DNA of 64,000 nucleotides from Massilia sp. UMI-21 (GCA_015277795.1 CP063848.1:558001-622000); one strand, 5' to 3'. Shown: positions 16,697 through 31,199, numbered from the stretch's first letter. A program made the numbers and translations. Notes: generated from the letters alone by a model not told the origin.

Positions 16697-17887
16697 ATGG
16701 CAAAAGGTAAATTCGAACGGACCAAGCCGCACGTCAACGTCGGCACCATCGGTCACGTTGACCACGGTAAAACCACCCTGACGGCTGCAATCGCAACCGT
16801 CCTGTCGAAGAAGTTCGGCGGCGAAGCCAAGGCCTACGACCAGATCGACGCGGCTCCGGAAGAGAAGGCACGCGGCATCACCATCAACACCGCGCACGTC
16901 GAGTACGAAACCGAAAACCGTCACTACGCACACGTTGACTGCCCAGGCCACGCCGACTACATCAAGAACATGATTACCGGTGCCGCGCAGATGGACGGCG
17001 CGATCCTGGTGTGCTCGGCCGCTGACGGCCCGATGCCACAGACCCGCGAGCACATCCTGCTGGCGCGTCAGGTTGGCGTTCCGTACATCATCGTGTTCCT
17101 GAACAAGTGCGACCTGGTCGACGACGCAGAACTGCTGGAACTGGTCGAAATGGAAGTCCGCGAGCTCCTCTCGAAGTACGAGTTCCCAGGCGACGACCTG
17201 CCAATCATCAAGGGTTCGGCACGTATGGCGCTGGAAGGCGCAGCTGGCGAAATGGGCGAAGAGTGCATCATCAAGCTGGCTGAAGCCCTGGACACCTACA
17301 TCCCGACCCCGGAACGTGCCGTTGACGGCGCCTTCCTGATGCCGGTGGAAGACGTGTTCTCGATCTCGGGCCGCGGTACCGTGGTGACCGGTCGTGTCGA
17401 GCGCGGCATCATCAAGGTCGGCGAAGAGATCGAAATCGTCGGTATCGTCGACACCGTCAAGACCACCTGCACCGGCGTGGAAATGTTCCGCAAGCTGCTG
17501 GACCAGGGTCAAGCTGGCGACAACGTCGGTCTGCTGCTGCGCGGCACCAAGCGTGAAGACGTCCAGCGTGGCCAGGTCCTGGCCAAGCCGGGCTCGATCA
17601 AGCCGCACACCGATTTCACCGGCGAAGTGTACGTCCTGTCGAAAGACGAAGGCGGCCGTCACACCCCGTTCTTCAACAACTACCGTCCGCAGTTCTACTT
17701 CCGTACGACTGACGTGACCGGTTCGATCGTGCTGCCGGCCGACAAAGAAATGGTCATGCCAGGCGACAACGTGTCGATCACCGTCAAGCTGATCGCTCCG
17801 ATCGCGATGGAAGAAGGTCTGCGCTTCGCAATCCGCGAAGGTGGCCGTACCGTCGGCGCCGGCGTGGTTGCCAAGATCATCGCCTAA
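16697..17887 (+). CDS. tuf: Elongation factor Tu
   Basis: 396 residues, full length. EF-Tu carries aminoacyl-tRNA to the ribosome as a GTPase. GTPase motifs are plain: GHVDHGKTT near residue 18, DCPGHADY near 80, NKCD near 135 and SA(R) near 173. Domains 2 and 3 follow with the typical end GVVAKIIA. A ribosome site AGGAG lies 7 nt before the ATG. It is cotranscribed with the three tRNAs upstream. Many Burkholderiales carry a second tuf copy in the str operon, outside this window. Confidence 0.99.
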   Translation: MAKGKFERTKPHVNVGTIGHVDHGKTTLTAAIATVLSKKFGGEAKAYDQIDAAPEEKARGITINTAHVEYETENRHYAHVDCPGHADYIKNMITGAAQMDGAILVCSAADGPMPQTREHILLARQVGVPYIIVFLNKCDLVDDAELLELVEMEVRELLSKYEFPGDDLPIIKGSARMALEGAAGEMGEECIIKLAEALDTYIPTPERAVDGAFLMPVEDVFSISGRGTVVTGRVERGIIKVGEEIEIVGIVDTVKTTCTGVEMFRKLLDQGQAGDNVGLLLRGTKREDVQRGQVLAKPGSIKPHTDFTGEVYVLSKDEGGRHTPFFNNYRPQFYFRTTDVTGSIVLPADKEMVMPGDNVSITVKLIAPIAMEEGLRFAIREGGRTVGAGVVAKIIA

Positions 17888-17902
17888 TCAGTGATGCAAG
17901 AG

Positions 17903-17922
17903 GGAGACGGAAGTCTCCGTTT
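17903..17922 (+). terminator. Weak hairpin after tuf
   Basis: GGAGAC (17903-17908) and GTCTCC (17913-17918) pair around GGAA and are followed by GTTTCCC. The T run is short. It may be a partial terminator between tuf and the tRNA-Trp/secE promoter. Confidence 0.5.
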
Positions 17923-17935
17923 CCCTCAAACAGCA

Positions 17936-17965
17936 TTGTCAGCATGTGCCTACATGCCGTATAAT
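17936..17965 (+). promoter_or_regulatory. Promoter of tRNA-Trp, secE and nusG
   Basis: TTGTCA (17936-17941), an 18-bp spacer and a perfect TATAAT (17960-17965) lie 25 nt before tRNA-Trp. This promoter should drive the tRNA, secE and nusG, with read-through into the ribosomal protein genes possible. Confidence 0.8.
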
Positions 17966-17990
17966 GCTGGATTCAGCGAGAAGTTTTCGT

Positions 17991-18066
17991 AGGGGTGTAG
18001 CTCAATTGGCAGAGCGTCGGTCTCCAAAACCGAAGGTCGCGGGTTCGATTCCCTCCGCCCCTGCCA
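17991..18066 (+). tRNA. tRNA-Trp (CCA)
   Basis: A 76-nt gene with CCA encoded. AGGGGTG pairs with CGCCCCT, the anticodon stem is TCGGT/ACCGA, and the anticodon CCA is at 18024-18026. A tRNA-Trp between tuf and secE is the usual arrangement in beta-proteobacteria. Confidence 0.97.
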
Positions 18067-18102
18067 CCGAATTCTGGTGCGTAGGCACCGAAAGTAAAGA
18101 AG

Positions 18103-18492
18103 ATGTCTAATCAATCCGTGCAAACTGTCAGCACCTCGAATGACAAGTTCAAGGTCGCACTGGCGGTAGTTGCCACGATTGCAGGCGTTGTCGGGTTCTT
18201 TTACCTGAAAGGCCAGAACAAACCAGCCTTGGTCGCCGCCGGCGCCCTCGTGGCTGGTTTAGTTTTTGCCGTCCTGCTTTTGTGGACTTCCGCAACCGGT
18301 CGCGATTTCCTGAGCTTTGCCAAGGAATCGGTGCGTGAAACCAAGAAGGTTGTTTGGCCGACCCGTCGGGAAGCCACCCAGATCACCGGCATCGTGTTTG
18401 CCTTCGTGGTCGTGACGGCAATCTTCCTGTGGGGCACGGATAAGGTTCTCGAATTCCTGTTGTACGACCTGGTCCTGGGATGGAAAAACTGA
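18103..18492 (+). CDS. secE: Preprotein translocase subunit SecE
   Basis: 129 residues with three hydrophobic segments (about 17-35, 45-65 and 100-120), like the three-span E. coli form. The conserved segment [20 protein letters not shown] lies before the last span. SecE holds the SecY channel together in the inner membrane. The stop shares one base with the nusG start (TGATG), so translation is probably coupled. Confidence 0.97.
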   Translation: MSNQSVQTVSTSNDKFKVALAVVATIAGVVGFFYLKGQNKPALVAAGALVAGLVFAVLLLWTSATGRDFLSFAKESVRETKKVVWPTRREATQITGIVFAFVVVTAIFLWGTDKVLEFLLYDLVLGWKN

Positions 18493-19121
18493 TGAGCGAG
18501 AACGTCAATCAAGAAGCGCCGGGCCAAGACCCGGCGGCCGGCGCTCCGGCGCAAGACGCTGGTGCGGCTCCCGTGAGTGTCCCGGTTAACAACAAGCGCT
18601 GGTACGTCGTCCATGTGTACTCCGGCATGGAAAAGAGCGTCATGCGCGCTCTGACCGAGCGCATCGAGCGCGCCGGCATGCAGGAACAGTTCGGCCAGAT
18701 CCTGGTGCCGACCGAGGAAGTCGTCGAAATGCGCAACGGCACCAAGGCCGTCTCCGAGCGCCGTTTCTTCCCGGGCTATGTCCTGGTCGAAATGGAAATG
18801 ACCGACGAGACCTGGCACCTGGTCAAGAACACCAGCAAGGTCACCGGTTTCATCGGTGGCAAGTCGAACAAGCCGACGCCGATCCCGGCGCGCGAGATCG
18901 ACAAGATCATGCAGCAGGTCCAGGAAGGCGTCGAGAAGCCGCGTCCCAAGGTCCTGTACGAAGTGGGCGAGCAGGTCCGCATCAAGGAAGGCCCGTTCAC
19001 CGACTTCAACGGCAACGTCGAGGAAGTCAACTACGAAAAATCGAAGGTGCGTGTTTCTGTCACCATCTTCGGCCGCGCGACTCCGGTGGAGCTGGAGTTC
19101 GGGCAGGTAGAGAAAGTCTAA
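18492..19121 (+). CDS. nusG: Transcription elongation/antitermination factor NusG
   Basis: 209 residues. NusG binds the RNA polymerase clamp, suppresses pausing and links polymerase to Rho or the ribosome. The NGN domain starts at [11 protein letters not shown] (about 37) and the KOW domain is at [20 protein letters not shown] (about 155-175). The first ~35 residues are an Ala/Pro/Gln-rich acidic extension absent from the 181-residue E. coli protein. I start at the ATG overlapping the secE stop; an in-frame ATG 12 nt upstream inside secE is less likely. Confidence 0.97.
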   Translation: MSENVNQEAPGQDPAAGAPAQDAGAAPVSVPVNNKRWYVVHVYSGMEKSVMRALTERIERAGMQEQFGQILVPTEEVVEMRNGTKAVSERRFFPGYVLVEMEMTDETWHLVKNTSKVTGFIGGKSNKPTPIPAREIDKIMQQVQEGVEKPRPKVLYEVGEQVRIKEGPFTDFNGNVEEVNYEKSKVRVSVTIFGRATPVELEFGQVEKV

Positions 19122-19170
19122 AACGCCGAATCGGAGCGTCGCAGCAGCAAGGCGGAATCCGGAAAGAGGA

Positions 19171-19198
19171 GCCCCGCCGAGAGTAGGTGCGGTGGGGC
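19171..19198 (+). promoter_or_regulatory. Hairpin in the rplK leader, likely L1 autoregulation site
   Basis: GCCCCGCC (19171-19178) pairs with GGTGGGGC (19191-19198), with one G-T pair and a 12-nt loop. It lies 33 nt before rplK. In many bacteria L1 represses the L11-L1 mRNA by binding a structure here that mimics its rRNA site; that role is inferred from position. Confidence 0.55.
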
Positions 19199-19230
19199 GC
19201 TACTACTCAATGCCAACTTAGGAGCCAGAC

Positions 19231-19662
19231 ATGGCAAAGAAGATTATTGGCTTTATCAAGCTGCAAGTCGCAGCCGGTAAGGCAAACCCATCCCCACCGA
19301 TCGGCCCAGCACTGGGTCAGCGCGGCCTGAACATCATGGAATTCTGCAAGGCGTTCAACGCCCAGACCCAGGGTTTCGAGCCGGGCATGCCGATTCCGGT
19401 CGTGATCACCGCGTTCGCCGACAAGTCCTTCACCTTCGTGATGAAGACCCCGCCGGCAACCTACCTGATCAAGAAAGCCGCTGGCATCACCAAGGGTTCG
19501 CCGAAGCCACATACCGACAAGGTTGGCTCGCTGACCCGTGCCCAGGCTGAAGAAATCGCAAAAACCAAGCAGCCGGACCTGACCGCAGCCGACATGGACG
19601 CCGCAGTGCGTATCATCGCCGGTTCGGCACGTTCGATGGGCATCACGGTGGAGGGTCTGTAA
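19231..19662 (+). CDS. rplK: 50S ribosomal protein L11
   Basis: 143 residues, usual length. L11 binds 23S rRNA in the GTPase-associated centre. The N-terminal part has the typical [20 protein letters not shown] segment, with prolines of the factor-contact helix, and the C-terminal RNA-binding domain ends [12 protein letters not shown]. The ribosome site TAGGAG is before the ATG. The stop overlaps the rplA start by one base (TAATG), so L11 and L1 are translationally coupled. Confidence 0.99.
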   Translation: MAKKIIGFIKLQVAAGKANPSPPIGPALGQRGLNIMEFCKAFNAQTQGFEPGMPIPVVITAFADKSFTFVMKTPPATYLIKKAAGITKGSPKPHTDKVGSLTRAQAEEIAKTKQPDLTAADMDAAVRIIAGSARSMGITVEGL

Positions 19663-20363
19663 TGGCTAAGCTGTCCAAGCGCGTTAAAGCAATGAAAGAA
19701 AAAGTGGACCGTAACAAGGTCTACGCGTTCGACAACGCTGTGTCGATCATCAAGGAATTCGCCACCGCCAAGTTCAACGAGTCGATCGACGTCGCCGTTC
19801 AACTGGGCGTGGACCCGAAGAAGTCGGACCAGGTCGTCCGCGGTTCGGTCGTGCTGCCAGCAGGCACCGGCAAGACCGTGCGCGTCGCCGTGTTCGCCTC
19901 GGGCGACAAGGCCGAAGCCGCTAAAGCAGCAGGCGCCGACATCGTCGGTATGGAAGACCTGGCCGAGCGCGTCAAGGCCGGCGACATGCCGTTCGACATC
20001 GTGATCGCTTCGCCGGACACCATGCGTATCGTCGGTACCCTGGGCCAGATCCTGGGCCCGCGCGGCCTGATGCCGAACCCGAAGGTCGGCACCGTGACCC
20101 CGGACGTCGCTACCGCCGTCAAGAACGCCAAGGCTGGTCAGGTCCAGTACCGTACCGACAAGTCGGGTATCGTCCACGCTACCATCGGCCGCAAGTCGTT
20201 CTCGGACGAACAGCTCAAGACCAACCTGGTCGCGCTGATCGACGCCCTGAACAAGGCCAAGCCGGCAACCTCGAAGGGCGTGTACCTGCGTAAGGTCGCC
20301 CTGTCGTCGACCATGGGCGCTGGCGTCCGTGTCGATCACGCTTCGATCGCCGCTGCTCAGTAA
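19662..20363 (+). CDS. rplA: 50S ribosomal protein L1
   Basis: 233 residues, usual length. L1 forms the mobile stalk at the tRNA exit site and acts as a translational repressor of its own operon. Conserved segments include [19 protein letters not shown] near 45 and [14 protein letters not shown] near 130. It starts on the last base of the rplK stop. The 269 bp after it hold the L10 leader. Confidence 0.99.
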   Translation: MAKLSKRVKAMKEKVDRNKVYAFDNAVSIIKEFATAKFNESIDVAVQLGVDPKKSDQVVRGSVVLPAGTGKTVRVAVFASGDKAEAAKAAGADIVGMEDLAERVKAGDMPFDIVIASPDTMRIVGTLGQILGPRGLMPNPKVGTVTPDVATAVKNAKAGQVQYRTDKSGIVHATIGRKSFSDEQLKTNLVALIDALNKAKPATSKGVYLRKVALSSTMGAGVRVDHASIAAAQ

Positions 20364-20377
20364 GTATTGAATTGAGT

Positions 20378-20499
20378 CCTCGCTGAACATCGCGAGGCGC
20401 ATCTTTGGGCTGTCGGAGCAAAGCACCGCTCCGGCAGGCAATCAAAGACCGTTGGGCCGAAGGCAGAGGTTGAGCCGGAGGTTAATAAGCCACCCAACG
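20378..20499 (+). promoter_or_regulatory. L10 (rplJL) mRNA leader with three hairpins
   Basis: The rplA-rplJ gap folds into at least three perfect stems: CCTCGC/GCGAGG (20378-20383 with 20392-20397), CGGAGC/GCTCCG (20414-20419 with 20428-20433) and CGTTGGG/CCCAACG (20450-20456 with 20493-20499). This is where the L10-L7/L12 complex binds to repress rplJ translation in other bacteria. The fold is seen; the repression is inferred. Confidence 0.7.
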
Positions 20500-20632
20500 C
20501 AGATGGTGTACCCGAACAAGTTTTGTAGTCCACGCTGCGTGAGTTCATCCGCGTTAGATTGACTTCTTAACTTCGGACGCCGTGTTCGAACCGATGCAGA
20601 CATGTTGTCCGCATCATTTAAGGAGATTGACC

Positions 20633-21157
20633 GTGGGTCTTAATCTGAATGACAAAAAGGCCGTCGTCGAAGAGGTAAGCGCGAAAGTTGCAAGCGCGCA
20701 GACCATCGTCGTGGCTGAGTACCGTGGCATCCAGGTTGCTCACTTGACCAAACTCCGTGCAACCGCACGTGCCCAGGGCGTCTACCTGCGTGTTCTGAAG
20801 AACACGCTGGCTCGTCGCTCGGTTGAGGGTACGCAGTTTGCCGCGCTGGCTGATTCCATGACCGGTCCGCTGATCTACTCGATCTCGGACGACGCCGTTG
20901 CAGCAGCGAAAGTCATCAACGACTTCGCTAAAACCAACGACAAGCTGGTCGTGAAAGCTGGTAACTACGCTGGTAAGGCACTGGATGTCGCCGGCGTGAC
21001 CGCGCTGGCAAGCATCCCGAGCCGTGAAGTCCTCATCGCCCAGCTGCTGGGCGTCATGCAGGCACCGGTGTCGGGCTTCGCACGAGTTCTGGCTGCAGTC
21101 GCAGCACAAAAAGGCGAAGGCGCCGCTGCTCCGGCAGCGGAAGCCGCCGAAGCGTAA
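20633..21157 (+). CDS. rplJ: 50S ribosomal protein L10
   Basis: 174 residues. L10 anchors L7/L12 dimers to the ribosome. The N-terminus [14 protein letters not shown] and the RNA-binding segment [19 protein letters not shown] region near 50-60 are conserved, and the Ala/Glu-rich tail binds L7/L12. The start is GTG at 20633, chosen because AAGGAG lies 7 nt upstream and the family starts here; the frame is open further upstream in the leader. Regulated through the leader before it. Confidence 0.97.
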   Translation: MGLNLNDKKAVVEEVSAKVASAQTIVVAEYRGIQVAHLTKLRATARAQGVYLRVLKNTLARRSVEGTQFAALADSMTGPLIYSISDDAVAAAKVINDFAKTNDKLVVKAGNYAGKALDVAGVTALASIPSREVLIAQLLGVMQAPVSGFARVLAAVAAQKGEGAAAPAAEAAEA

Positions 21158-21226
21158 TCGCTTCGCGTCTTTCTGTTCAAGTAGAACCAAACCTGTACTA
21201 CACACACACAATATTTGGAGTTTCAA

Positions 21227-21604
21227 ATGGCAATTAGCAAAGAAGAGTTCCTGGACGCAGTTGGCGCAATGTCGGTCATGGAACTGAACGACCTGGTCAA
21301 GGCTTTCGAAGAGAAGTTCGGCGTGTCGGCAGCTGCAATGGCAGCACCGGCAGCTGGCGGCGCCGCTGGCGGCGCAGCTGCTGCTGAAGAGCAGACCGAG
21401 TTCAACGTGGTCCTGACCGAAGTCGGCGCCAACAAGGTCGGCGTCATCAAGGCAGTCCGCGAAATCACCGGCCTGGGCCTGAAGGAAGCCAAAGACGTCG
21501 TCGACGGCGCACCGAAGACCGTGAAAGAAGCCCTGCCGAAAGCTGACGCTGAAGCCGCCAAGAAGAAGCTGGAAGAAGCTGGCGCCAAGGCCGAGCTGAA
21601 GTAA
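21227..21604 (+). CDS. rplL: 50S ribosomal protein L7/L12
   Basis: 125 residues. L7/L12 is the multicopy stalk protein that recruits translation factors. An N-terminal dimer domain, an Ala/Gly hinge near 38-52 and the C-terminal factor-binding domain ([23 protein letters not shown]) are all visible. The start at 21227 follows TTGGAG by 7 nt; an upstream in-frame codon at 21215 would remove that ribosome site. A strong hairpin follows the stop. Confidence 0.98.
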   Translation: MAISKEEFLDAVGAMSVMELNDLVKAFEEKFGVSAAAMAAPAAGGAAGGAAAAEEQTEFNVVLTEVGANKVGVIKAVREITGLGLKEAKDVVDGAPKTVKEALPKADAEAAKKKLEEAGAKAELK

Positions 21605-21615
21605 TACATATGCAT

Positions 21616-21636
21616 TGGGCGCTGAAGAAGCGCCCA
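21616..21636 (+). promoter_or_regulatory. Hairpin between rplL and rpoB (attenuator or processing site)
   Basis: A perfect 8-bp stem TGGGCGCT/AGCGCCCA (21616-21623 with 21629-21636) with loop GAAGA begins 12 nt after rplL and has no T run. In E. coli this gap holds an attenuator and an RNase III site that lower rpoBC expression relative to rplJL; the same role is inferred. The rest of the 297-bp gap shows no gene. Confidence 0.6.
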
Positions 21637-21901
21637 GCGCGGGAGTCAAAGCTTGCGGAACCTGCCGAAAGGGAGGGGATGCGGCTTTGGCTCTTTTGTC
21701 GTCCCTGCGGCAAACGTTTCTTCCCAGGGCTGGCAGGCAACAAAGCAGTACCCGCATCACCAGCGTCGGAAATATCGTAACACAGCAGTACGGCTGTCTT
21801 AATCACTTGGCGGGAAAGCAGAGGCTTCAGGCCTTGCGTGTGGTGCGACCACCACTGGCAATTCCTGAATTCTCATCCTTTCTGTCACTCACGGAGTGTC
21901 C

Positions 21902-26011
<4,110 letters not shown>

Positions 26012-26061
26012 GCAGGGCCAGCATGGCCGCCAGCCTTCGGGCTGGTCCGCGACTGCGAAGT

Positions 26062-26139
26062 CGTCGCCCCGGCGCAGGCCGGGGCCCACTACGGTGAAAC
26101 AGCCGTAGAAACTGGATCCCGGCCTGCGCCGGGATGACG
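26062..26139. repeat. Inverted REP-like pair (REPIN) inside the rpoB-rpoC gap
   Basis: Two 29-nt arms in opposite direction (26062-26090 and 26111-26139) enclose a 20-bp spacer. Each arm is itself a hairpin, CCCGG-CGCAGG-CCGGG. Arms match at 24 of 29 positions; four of the five differences keep pairing (GC...GC in one arm, AT...AT in the other). The type resembles widespread proteobacterial REP sequences (CGTCATCCCGGC...). The spacer also holds ACGG/CCGT. Confidence 0.85.
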
Positions 26140-26234
26140 CTTTCAAGGGATACGGTTCAGCAAGCACCGGCGAAAATCGGTGAGAAGCGGCGGCAGTAGT
26201 ACTCAGTAAAGAATTCAATCACCTGGAGTGATAC

Positions 26235-29200
26235 ATGAAAGCACTGCTCGATCTATTCAAGCAAGTTCAGACGAACGAGAGTTTCGACGCCATCAAGATC
26301 GGCCTCGCCTCGCCTGAAAAAATCCGTTCCTGGTCGTTCGGCGAAGTCAAGAAGCCGGAAACCATCAACTACCGCACCTTCAAGCCTGAGCGCGACGGTC
26401 TGTTCTGCGCCAAGATCTTTGGCCCGATCAAGGACTACGAATGCCTGTGCGGCAAGTACAAGCGCCTGAAGCACCGCGGCGTCATCTGCGAGAAGTGCGG
26501 CGTCGAAGTCACGCTGGCCAAGGTGCGCCGTGAGCGCATGGGCCACATCGAGCTGGCCTCGCCGACCGCCCACATCTGGTTCCTGAAGTCGCTGCCGTCG
26601 CGTCTGGGCATGGTCCTGGACATGACCCTGCGCGACATCGAACGCGTGCTGTACTTCGAAGCATACGTCGTGACCGATCCGGGCATGACCCCGCTGAAGA
26701 AGTGCCAGATCATGTCGGAAGACGACTACGCCGCCAAGTACGAAGAGTACGGCGACGACTTCACCGCATTCATGGGCGCCGAAGGCATCCGTGAGCTGCT
26801 GCGCTCGATCGACATCCACCGCGATGCCGAAGCCCTGCGCGTGGAGCTGAAGGAATCGAAGTCCGAAGCCAAGATCAAGAAATACGCCAAGCGCCTGAAG
26901 GTGCTCGAGGCGTTCCAGCGCTCGGGCATCAAGCCCGAGTGGATGATCATGGAAGTGCTCCCGGTCCTGCCGCCGGAGCTGCGTCCGCTCGTCCCGCTGG
27001 ATGGCGGCCGTTTCGCCACCTCCGACCTGAACGACCTGTACCGCCGCGTCATCAACCGTAATAACCGCCTGAAGCGCCTGATGGAACTGCGCGCGCCGGA
27101 AATCATTACGCGTAACGAAAAGCGCATGCTGCAGGAAGCAGTGGACTCGCTGCTGGACAACGGCCGTCGCGGCAAAGCGATGACCGGCGCCAACAAGCGT
27201 CCGCTGAAGTCGCTGGCTGAAATGATCAAGGGTAAGGGCGGCCGTTTCCGTCAGAACCTGCTGGGCAAGCGCGTCGACTACTCGGGCCGTTCGGTCATCG
27301 TGGTCGGTCCGCAGCTCAAACTGCACCAGTGCGGCCTGCCGAAGCTGATGGCCCTGGAACTGTTCAAGCCGTTCATCTTCAACAAGCTCGAACTGATGGG
27401 TCTCGCGACCACCATCAAGGCAGCCAAGAAGCTGGTCGAAATCCAGGAACCGGTGGTCTGGGACATCCTGGAAGAGGTCATCAAAGAGCACCCGGTCATG
27501 CTGAACCGTGCGCCGACCCTGCACCGTCTCGGTATCCAGGCGTTCGAGCCGGTCCTGATCGAAGGCAAGGCCATCCAGCTGCACCCGCTGGTCTGCGCGG
27601 CGTTCAACGCCGACTTCGACGGTGACCAGATGGCAGTCCACGTGCCGCTGTCGATCGAAGCGCAGATGGAAGCGCGCACCCTGATGCTGGCATCGAACAA
27701 CATCCTGTTCCCGTCGAACGGCGAGCCGTCGATCGTGCCGTCGCAGGATATCGTGCTGGGTCTGTACTACGCGACCCGCGAAGCGATCAACGCCAAGGGC
27801 GAAGGCATGCTGTTCCCGGACGTGTCGGAAGTCATCCGCGCGTACGACAACAAGGAAGTCGAACTGGCGACCCGCATCACCGTGCGTATCGTGGAATACC
27901 CACGCGTGGCCGGCGGCGACGAGTTCGAGCGCACCGTCACCCGCTACGAGACCACCGTCGGCCGTGCGATCCTGTCCGAGATCCTGCCGAAAGGCCTGCC
28001 GTTCTCGGTGCTGAACCGCGCGCTGAAGAAGAAGGAAATCTCGAAGCTGATCAACACGTCGTTCCGCAAGTGCGGCCTGCGTGCGACCGTCGTCTTCGCG
28101 GACAAGCTGATGCAGTCGGGCTTCCGCCTGGCGACCCGCGCCGGCATCTCGATCGCGGTCGACGACATGCTGATCCCGGACGTCAAGAAGGGCATGATCG
28201 CCACCGCCGAAGCCGAAGTGAAGCAGATCGAGCAGCAGTACGCCTCGGGTCTGGTCACCGCCGGCGAGCGTTACAACAAGGTGGTCGACATCTGGGGCAA
28301 GACCTCGGACGAAGTCGGCAAGGCGATGATGGACCAGCTGAAAGTGGAGCCGGTCACCAAGCGTGACGGCACCGAAGGCACCCAGGAATCGTTCAACGCG
28401 ATTTACATGATGGCCGACTCGGGCGCCCGTGGTTCGGCAGCCCAGATCCGCCAGCTGGCCGGTATGCGAGGCCTGATGGCCAAGCCGGACGGTTCGATTA
28501 TCGAAACGCCGATTACCGCGAACTTCCGCGAAGGCCTGAACGTTCTGCAGTACTTCATCTCGACCCACGGCGCCCGTAAGGGTCTGGCGGATACGGCACT
28601 GAAGACCGCGAACTCGGGTTACCTGACCCGCCGCCTGGTCGACGTGACCCAGGATCTGGTCGTGACCGAGGACGATTGCGGCACCAACAACGGCACGCAC
28701 ATGAAGGCGATGGTCGAAGGTGGTGAAGTCATCGAGCCGCTGCGCGACCGTATCCTCGGCCGCGTGACCGGCAACGATGTCGTCAATCCGGAAACCCAGG
28801 AAACCGTGTTCGAAGCCGGCACCCTGCTGGACGAAGACATGGTCGAAGAGATCGAACGTCTCGGCATCGACGAAGTGAAGGTCCGCACCCCGCTGAACTG
28901 CGACACCCGCTTCGGCCTGTGCGCAATGTGCTACGGCCGTGACCTGGGTCGCGGCATGCTGGTCAACAGCGGCGAAGCAGTCGGCGTCGTGGCGGCACAG
29001 TCGATCGGTGAGCCGGGTACCCAGCTGACCATGCGTACCTTCCACATCGGTGGTGCGGCGTCGCGTGCGGCAGTGGCATCGTCGGTCGAAGCCAAGTCGA
29101 ACGGCACGGTTCGCTTCACCGCGACCATGCGTTACGTGACCAACGGCAAGGGCGCGCAGATCGTCATCTCGCGTTCGGGCGAAGTCCTGATCACCGACGA

Positions 29201-30485
29201 CCACGGCCGTGAGCGCGAGCGCCACAAGGTGCCGTACGGCGCGACCCTGATCGTCAAGGATGGCCAGCTGGTGAAAGCCGGCACCGCCCTGGCGACCTGG
29301 GATCCGCTGACCCGTCCGATCATTACCGAGTACGCAGGTACCATCAAGTTCGAAAACGTGGAAGAGGGCGTCACCGTCGCTCGCCAGGTCGACGAAGTGA
29401 CCGGCCTGTCGACCCTGGTCGCGATCGATCCGAAGCGCCGCGGTTCGGGCAAGGTCCTGCGTCCGCAGGTCAAGCTGCTGAACGAAGAAGGCCAGGAAGT
29501 CAAGATCGCCGGCACCGAGCACGCCGTGGCGATCGGTTTCCAGGTCGGCGCGCTGATCATGGTCAAGGACGGCCAGCAGGCAACCGTGGGTGAAGTGCTG
29601 GCACGTATCCCGACCGAATCGCAGAAGACCCGCGACATTACCGGTGGTCTGCCGCGCGTTGCCGAACTGTTCGAAGCACGTTCGCCGAAAGACGCCGGCA
29701 TGCTGGCGGAAGTCACCGGTACCGTGGCGTTCGGTAAAGAGACCAAGGGCAAGCAGCGCCTGGAAATCACCGACATGGACGGCAACAAGCACGAGTTCCT
29801 GATCACCAAGGACAAGCAGGTGCTGGTCCACGATGGTCAAGTCGTGAACAAGGGCGAGATGATCGTCGACGGTCCGGCCGACCCGCAGGACATCCTGCGC
29901 CTGCTGGGTATCGAAGCGCTGGCCCGCTACATCGTGGACGAAGTGCAGGACGTGTACCGTCTGCAGGGCGTGAAGATCAACGACAAGCACATCGAGGTGA
30001 TCGTTCGCCAGATGCTGCGTCGTGTGCAGATCGTCGAAGCCGGCGACACCGACTACATCGTCGGCGAGCAGGTGGAGCGTTCGGAGCTGCTGGAAGAGAA
30101 CGACAAGGTCACGGCTGCTGGCAAACTGCCGGCAACCTACGAAAACGTGCTGCTGGGTATTACCAAAGCATCGCTGTCGACCGACTCGTTCATCTCGGCC
30201 GCATCGTTCCAGGAAACCACCCGCGTCCTGACCGAAGCGGCGATCATGGGCAAGCGCGACGGTCTGCGCGGCCTGAAGGAAAACGTCATCGTCGGCCGCC
30301 TGATCCCTGGCGGTACCGGCCTGGCATTCCACCGCGCCCGCAAGGAGAAGGAAGTGTGGGAGGCGGAAGAGCGCCAGGCACTGCTGCAGCAGGAGAAGGC
30401 CAACATGGCTGCCGAACTGCAGGCGATGGAAGACCAGCAGAATGCTGCGGCCTCGGTCGAACAGCATCATGGTGACGACGAGTAA
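26235..30485 (+). CDS. rpoC: RNA polymerase subunit beta'
   Basis: 1,416 residues. RpoC holds the catalytic magnesium: NADFDGD sits at residues 458-464, with Asp 460, 462 and 464 at the same numbers as in E. coli. The first zinc site (Cys 70, 72, 85, 88) and the second ([11 protein letters not shown] near 890) are present, as is the trigger-loop region. The ribosome site is CTGGAG before the ATG. The last 21 residues are repeated in a diverged form 133 bp downstream. An intrinsic terminator follows. Confidence 0.99.
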   Translation: MKALLDLFKQVQTNESFDAIKIGLASPEKIRSWSFGEVKKPETINYRTFKPERDGLFCAKIFGPIKDYECLCGKYKRLKHRGVICEKCGVEVTLAKVRRERMGHIELASPTAHIWFLKSLPSRLGMVLDMTLRDIERVLYFEAYVVTDPGMTPLKKCQIMSEDDYAAKYEEYGDDFTAFMGAEGIRELLRSIDIHRDAEALRVELKESKSEAKIKKYAKRLKVLEAFQRSGIKPEWMIMEVLPVLPPELRPLVPLDGGRFATSDLNDLYRRVINRNNRLKRLMELRAPEIITRNEKRMLQEAVDSLLDNGRRGKAMTGANKRPLKSLAEMIKGKGGRFRQNLLGKRVDYSGRSVIVVGPQLKLHQCGLPKLMALELFKPFIFNKLELMGLATTIKAAKKLVEIQEPVVWDILEEVIKEHPVMLNRAPTLHRLGIQAFEPVLIEGKAIQLHPLVCAAFNADFDGDQMAVHVPLSIEAQMEARTLMLASNNILFPSNGEPSIVPSQDIVLGLYYATREAINAKGEGMLFPDVSEVIRAYDNKEVELATRITVRIVEYPRVAGGDEFERTVTRYETTVGRAILSEILPKGLPFSVLNRALKKKEISKLINTSFRKCGLRATVVFADKLMQSGFRLATRAGISIAVDDMLIPDVKKGMIATAEAEVKQIEQQYASGLVTAGERYNKVVDIWGKTSDEVGKAMMDQLKVEPVTKRDGTEGTQESFNAIYMMADSGARGSAAQIRQLAGMRGLMAKPDGSIIETPITANFREGLNVLQYFISTHGARKGLADTALKTANSGYLTRRLVDVTQDLVVTEDDCGTNNGTHMKAMVEGGEVIEPLRDRILGRVTGNDVVNPETQETVFEAGTLLDEDMVEEIERLGIDEVKVRTPLNCDTRFGLCAMCYGRDLGRGMLVNSGEAVGVVAAQSIGEPGTQLTMRTFHIGGAASRAAVASSVEAKSNGTVRFTATMRYVTNGKGAQIVISRSGEVLITDDHGRERERHKVPYGATLIVKDGQLVKAGTALATWDPLTRPIITEYAGTIKFENVEEGVTVARQVDEVTGLSTLVAIDPKRRGSGKVLRPQVKLLNEEGQEVKIAGTEHAVAIGFQVGALIMVKDGQQATVGEVLARIPTESQKTRDITGGLPRVAELFEARSPKDAGMLAEVTGTVAFGKETKGKQRLEITDMDGNKHEFLITKDKQVLVHDGQVVNKGEMIVDGPADPQDILRLLGIEALARYIVDEVQDVYRLQGVKINDKHIEVIVRQMLRRVQIVEAGDTDYIVGEQVERSELLEENDKVTAAGKLPATYENVLLGITKASLSTDSFISAASFQETTRVLTEAAIMGKRDGLRGLKENVIVGRLIPGGTGLAFHRARKEKEVWEAEERQALLQQEKANMAAELQAMEDQQNAAASVEQHHGDDE

Positions 30486-30513
30486 TCGTTGTAGCTGCTA
30501 GCTGCAAATGAGA

Positions 30514-30543
30514 ACGGCACCCGAAGGGGTGCCGTTTTTTTTT
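30514..30543 (+). terminator. Intrinsic terminator of the rpoBC operon
   Basis: ACGGCACCC (30514-30522), loop GAAG, GGGTGCCGT (30527-30535) and nine T residues. This is a textbook strong terminator 28 nt after the rpoC stop. Confidence 0.95.
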
Positions 30544-30553
30544 CCTGAACCGG

Positions 30554-30618
30554 AGGCGATGGAAGATCAGCACAATGCTGCGGCTTCGGTCAAACGACAT
30601 CATGACAACGACGAGTAA
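30554..30618 (+). pseudogene. Second, diverged copy of the rpoC 3' end
   Basis: This stretch aligns without gaps to 30421-30485 of rpoC with about nine mismatches. Read in the matching frame it gives EAMEDQHNAAASVKRHHDNDE and a stop, against [21 protein letters not shown] at the true rpoC end. It has no start codon or ribosome site of its own and lies behind the first terminator, so it is a remnant rather than a gene. A second terminator of similar sequence follows it. Confidence 0.9.
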
Positions 30619-30648
30619 TCGTCCACGCCACTACGCTAAAGGTGAGAG

Positions 30649-30675
30649 CGGCACCCTGCGGGGTGCTGTTTTTTT
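30649..30675 (+). terminator. Second terminator, similar to the rpoBC terminator
   Basis: CGGCACCC (30649-30656), loop TGCG, GGGTGCTG (30661-30668, one G-T pair) and seven T residues. Its sequence and distance from the copied rpoC tail mirror the first terminator, so it was probably duplicated along with that tail. Confidence 0.9.
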
Positions 30676-31199
30676 CGCGCGGCAGGCCAGCTTGCCACCT
30701 TGCGTGCACCTCAAAAGGACCATCCTACTCTTCCGTCCATACGATCATTGCATCCTGCAGATTCGGCCCGTCACACACGGGTTTGGGAAAATTACGTTCG
30801 CTGAAACCATGGTGGAAGGCACGGATGTTAGCCGATCGATGTCGTCTTCCTCCCCGGGGCTTGCTTCGATGGACGCGCACCCGGCCATCGCTACCTGCCA
30901 CGCATGAGCAGCAGTGCATTTCCCTAACTGCAAACCCCGTTCCTGTGTGTTGTATGCATGCTACTCCAGGGAAATCTTGCGATTGACACAATGCTGTTCG
31001 GAATGTTCTTATGTTAGCCAAGTTTTCCTGACAAAACGGTCAGAATTACTGAACTTTGACTGATTCAAATGTGAGAAGAGGTGAACTTTCATCTGTCTGG
31101 AATACTTGTCCGTTAGCTAATCCAGCCGACGTACCGCTGTCTTGATGTTGCACTGCTCTGATTTATAAAAATTCATTATTAGATTTAATCGGGAGATTT
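30676..31199. other. 524-bp gap between rpoC region and the TonB-dependent receptor
   Basis: No convincing gene on either strand. The right half is visibly richer in A and T than its surroundings. It holds a TTGACA at 30983-30988 without a good -10 partner, an inverted repeat CTGAC/GTCAG (31028-31032 with 31039-31043) and the likely receptor promoter near its right end. Such a long gap leaves room for regulator sites or a small RNA, but I see no direct proof of either. Confidence 0.5.
31142..31169 (+). promoter_or_regulatory. Likely promoter of the TonB-dependent receptor gene
   Basis: TTGATG (31142-31147), a 16-bp spacer and TATAAA (31164-31169) lie 30 nt before the ATG at 31200. GGGAG at 31191-31195 is the ribosome site. 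Confidence 0.5.

Noticed and set aside
30725..31021. Small minus-strand protein gene in the gap after rpoC
   Set aside because: No ribosome site, odd composition and no recognisable sequence; it overlaps likely upstream control DNA of the receptor gene.
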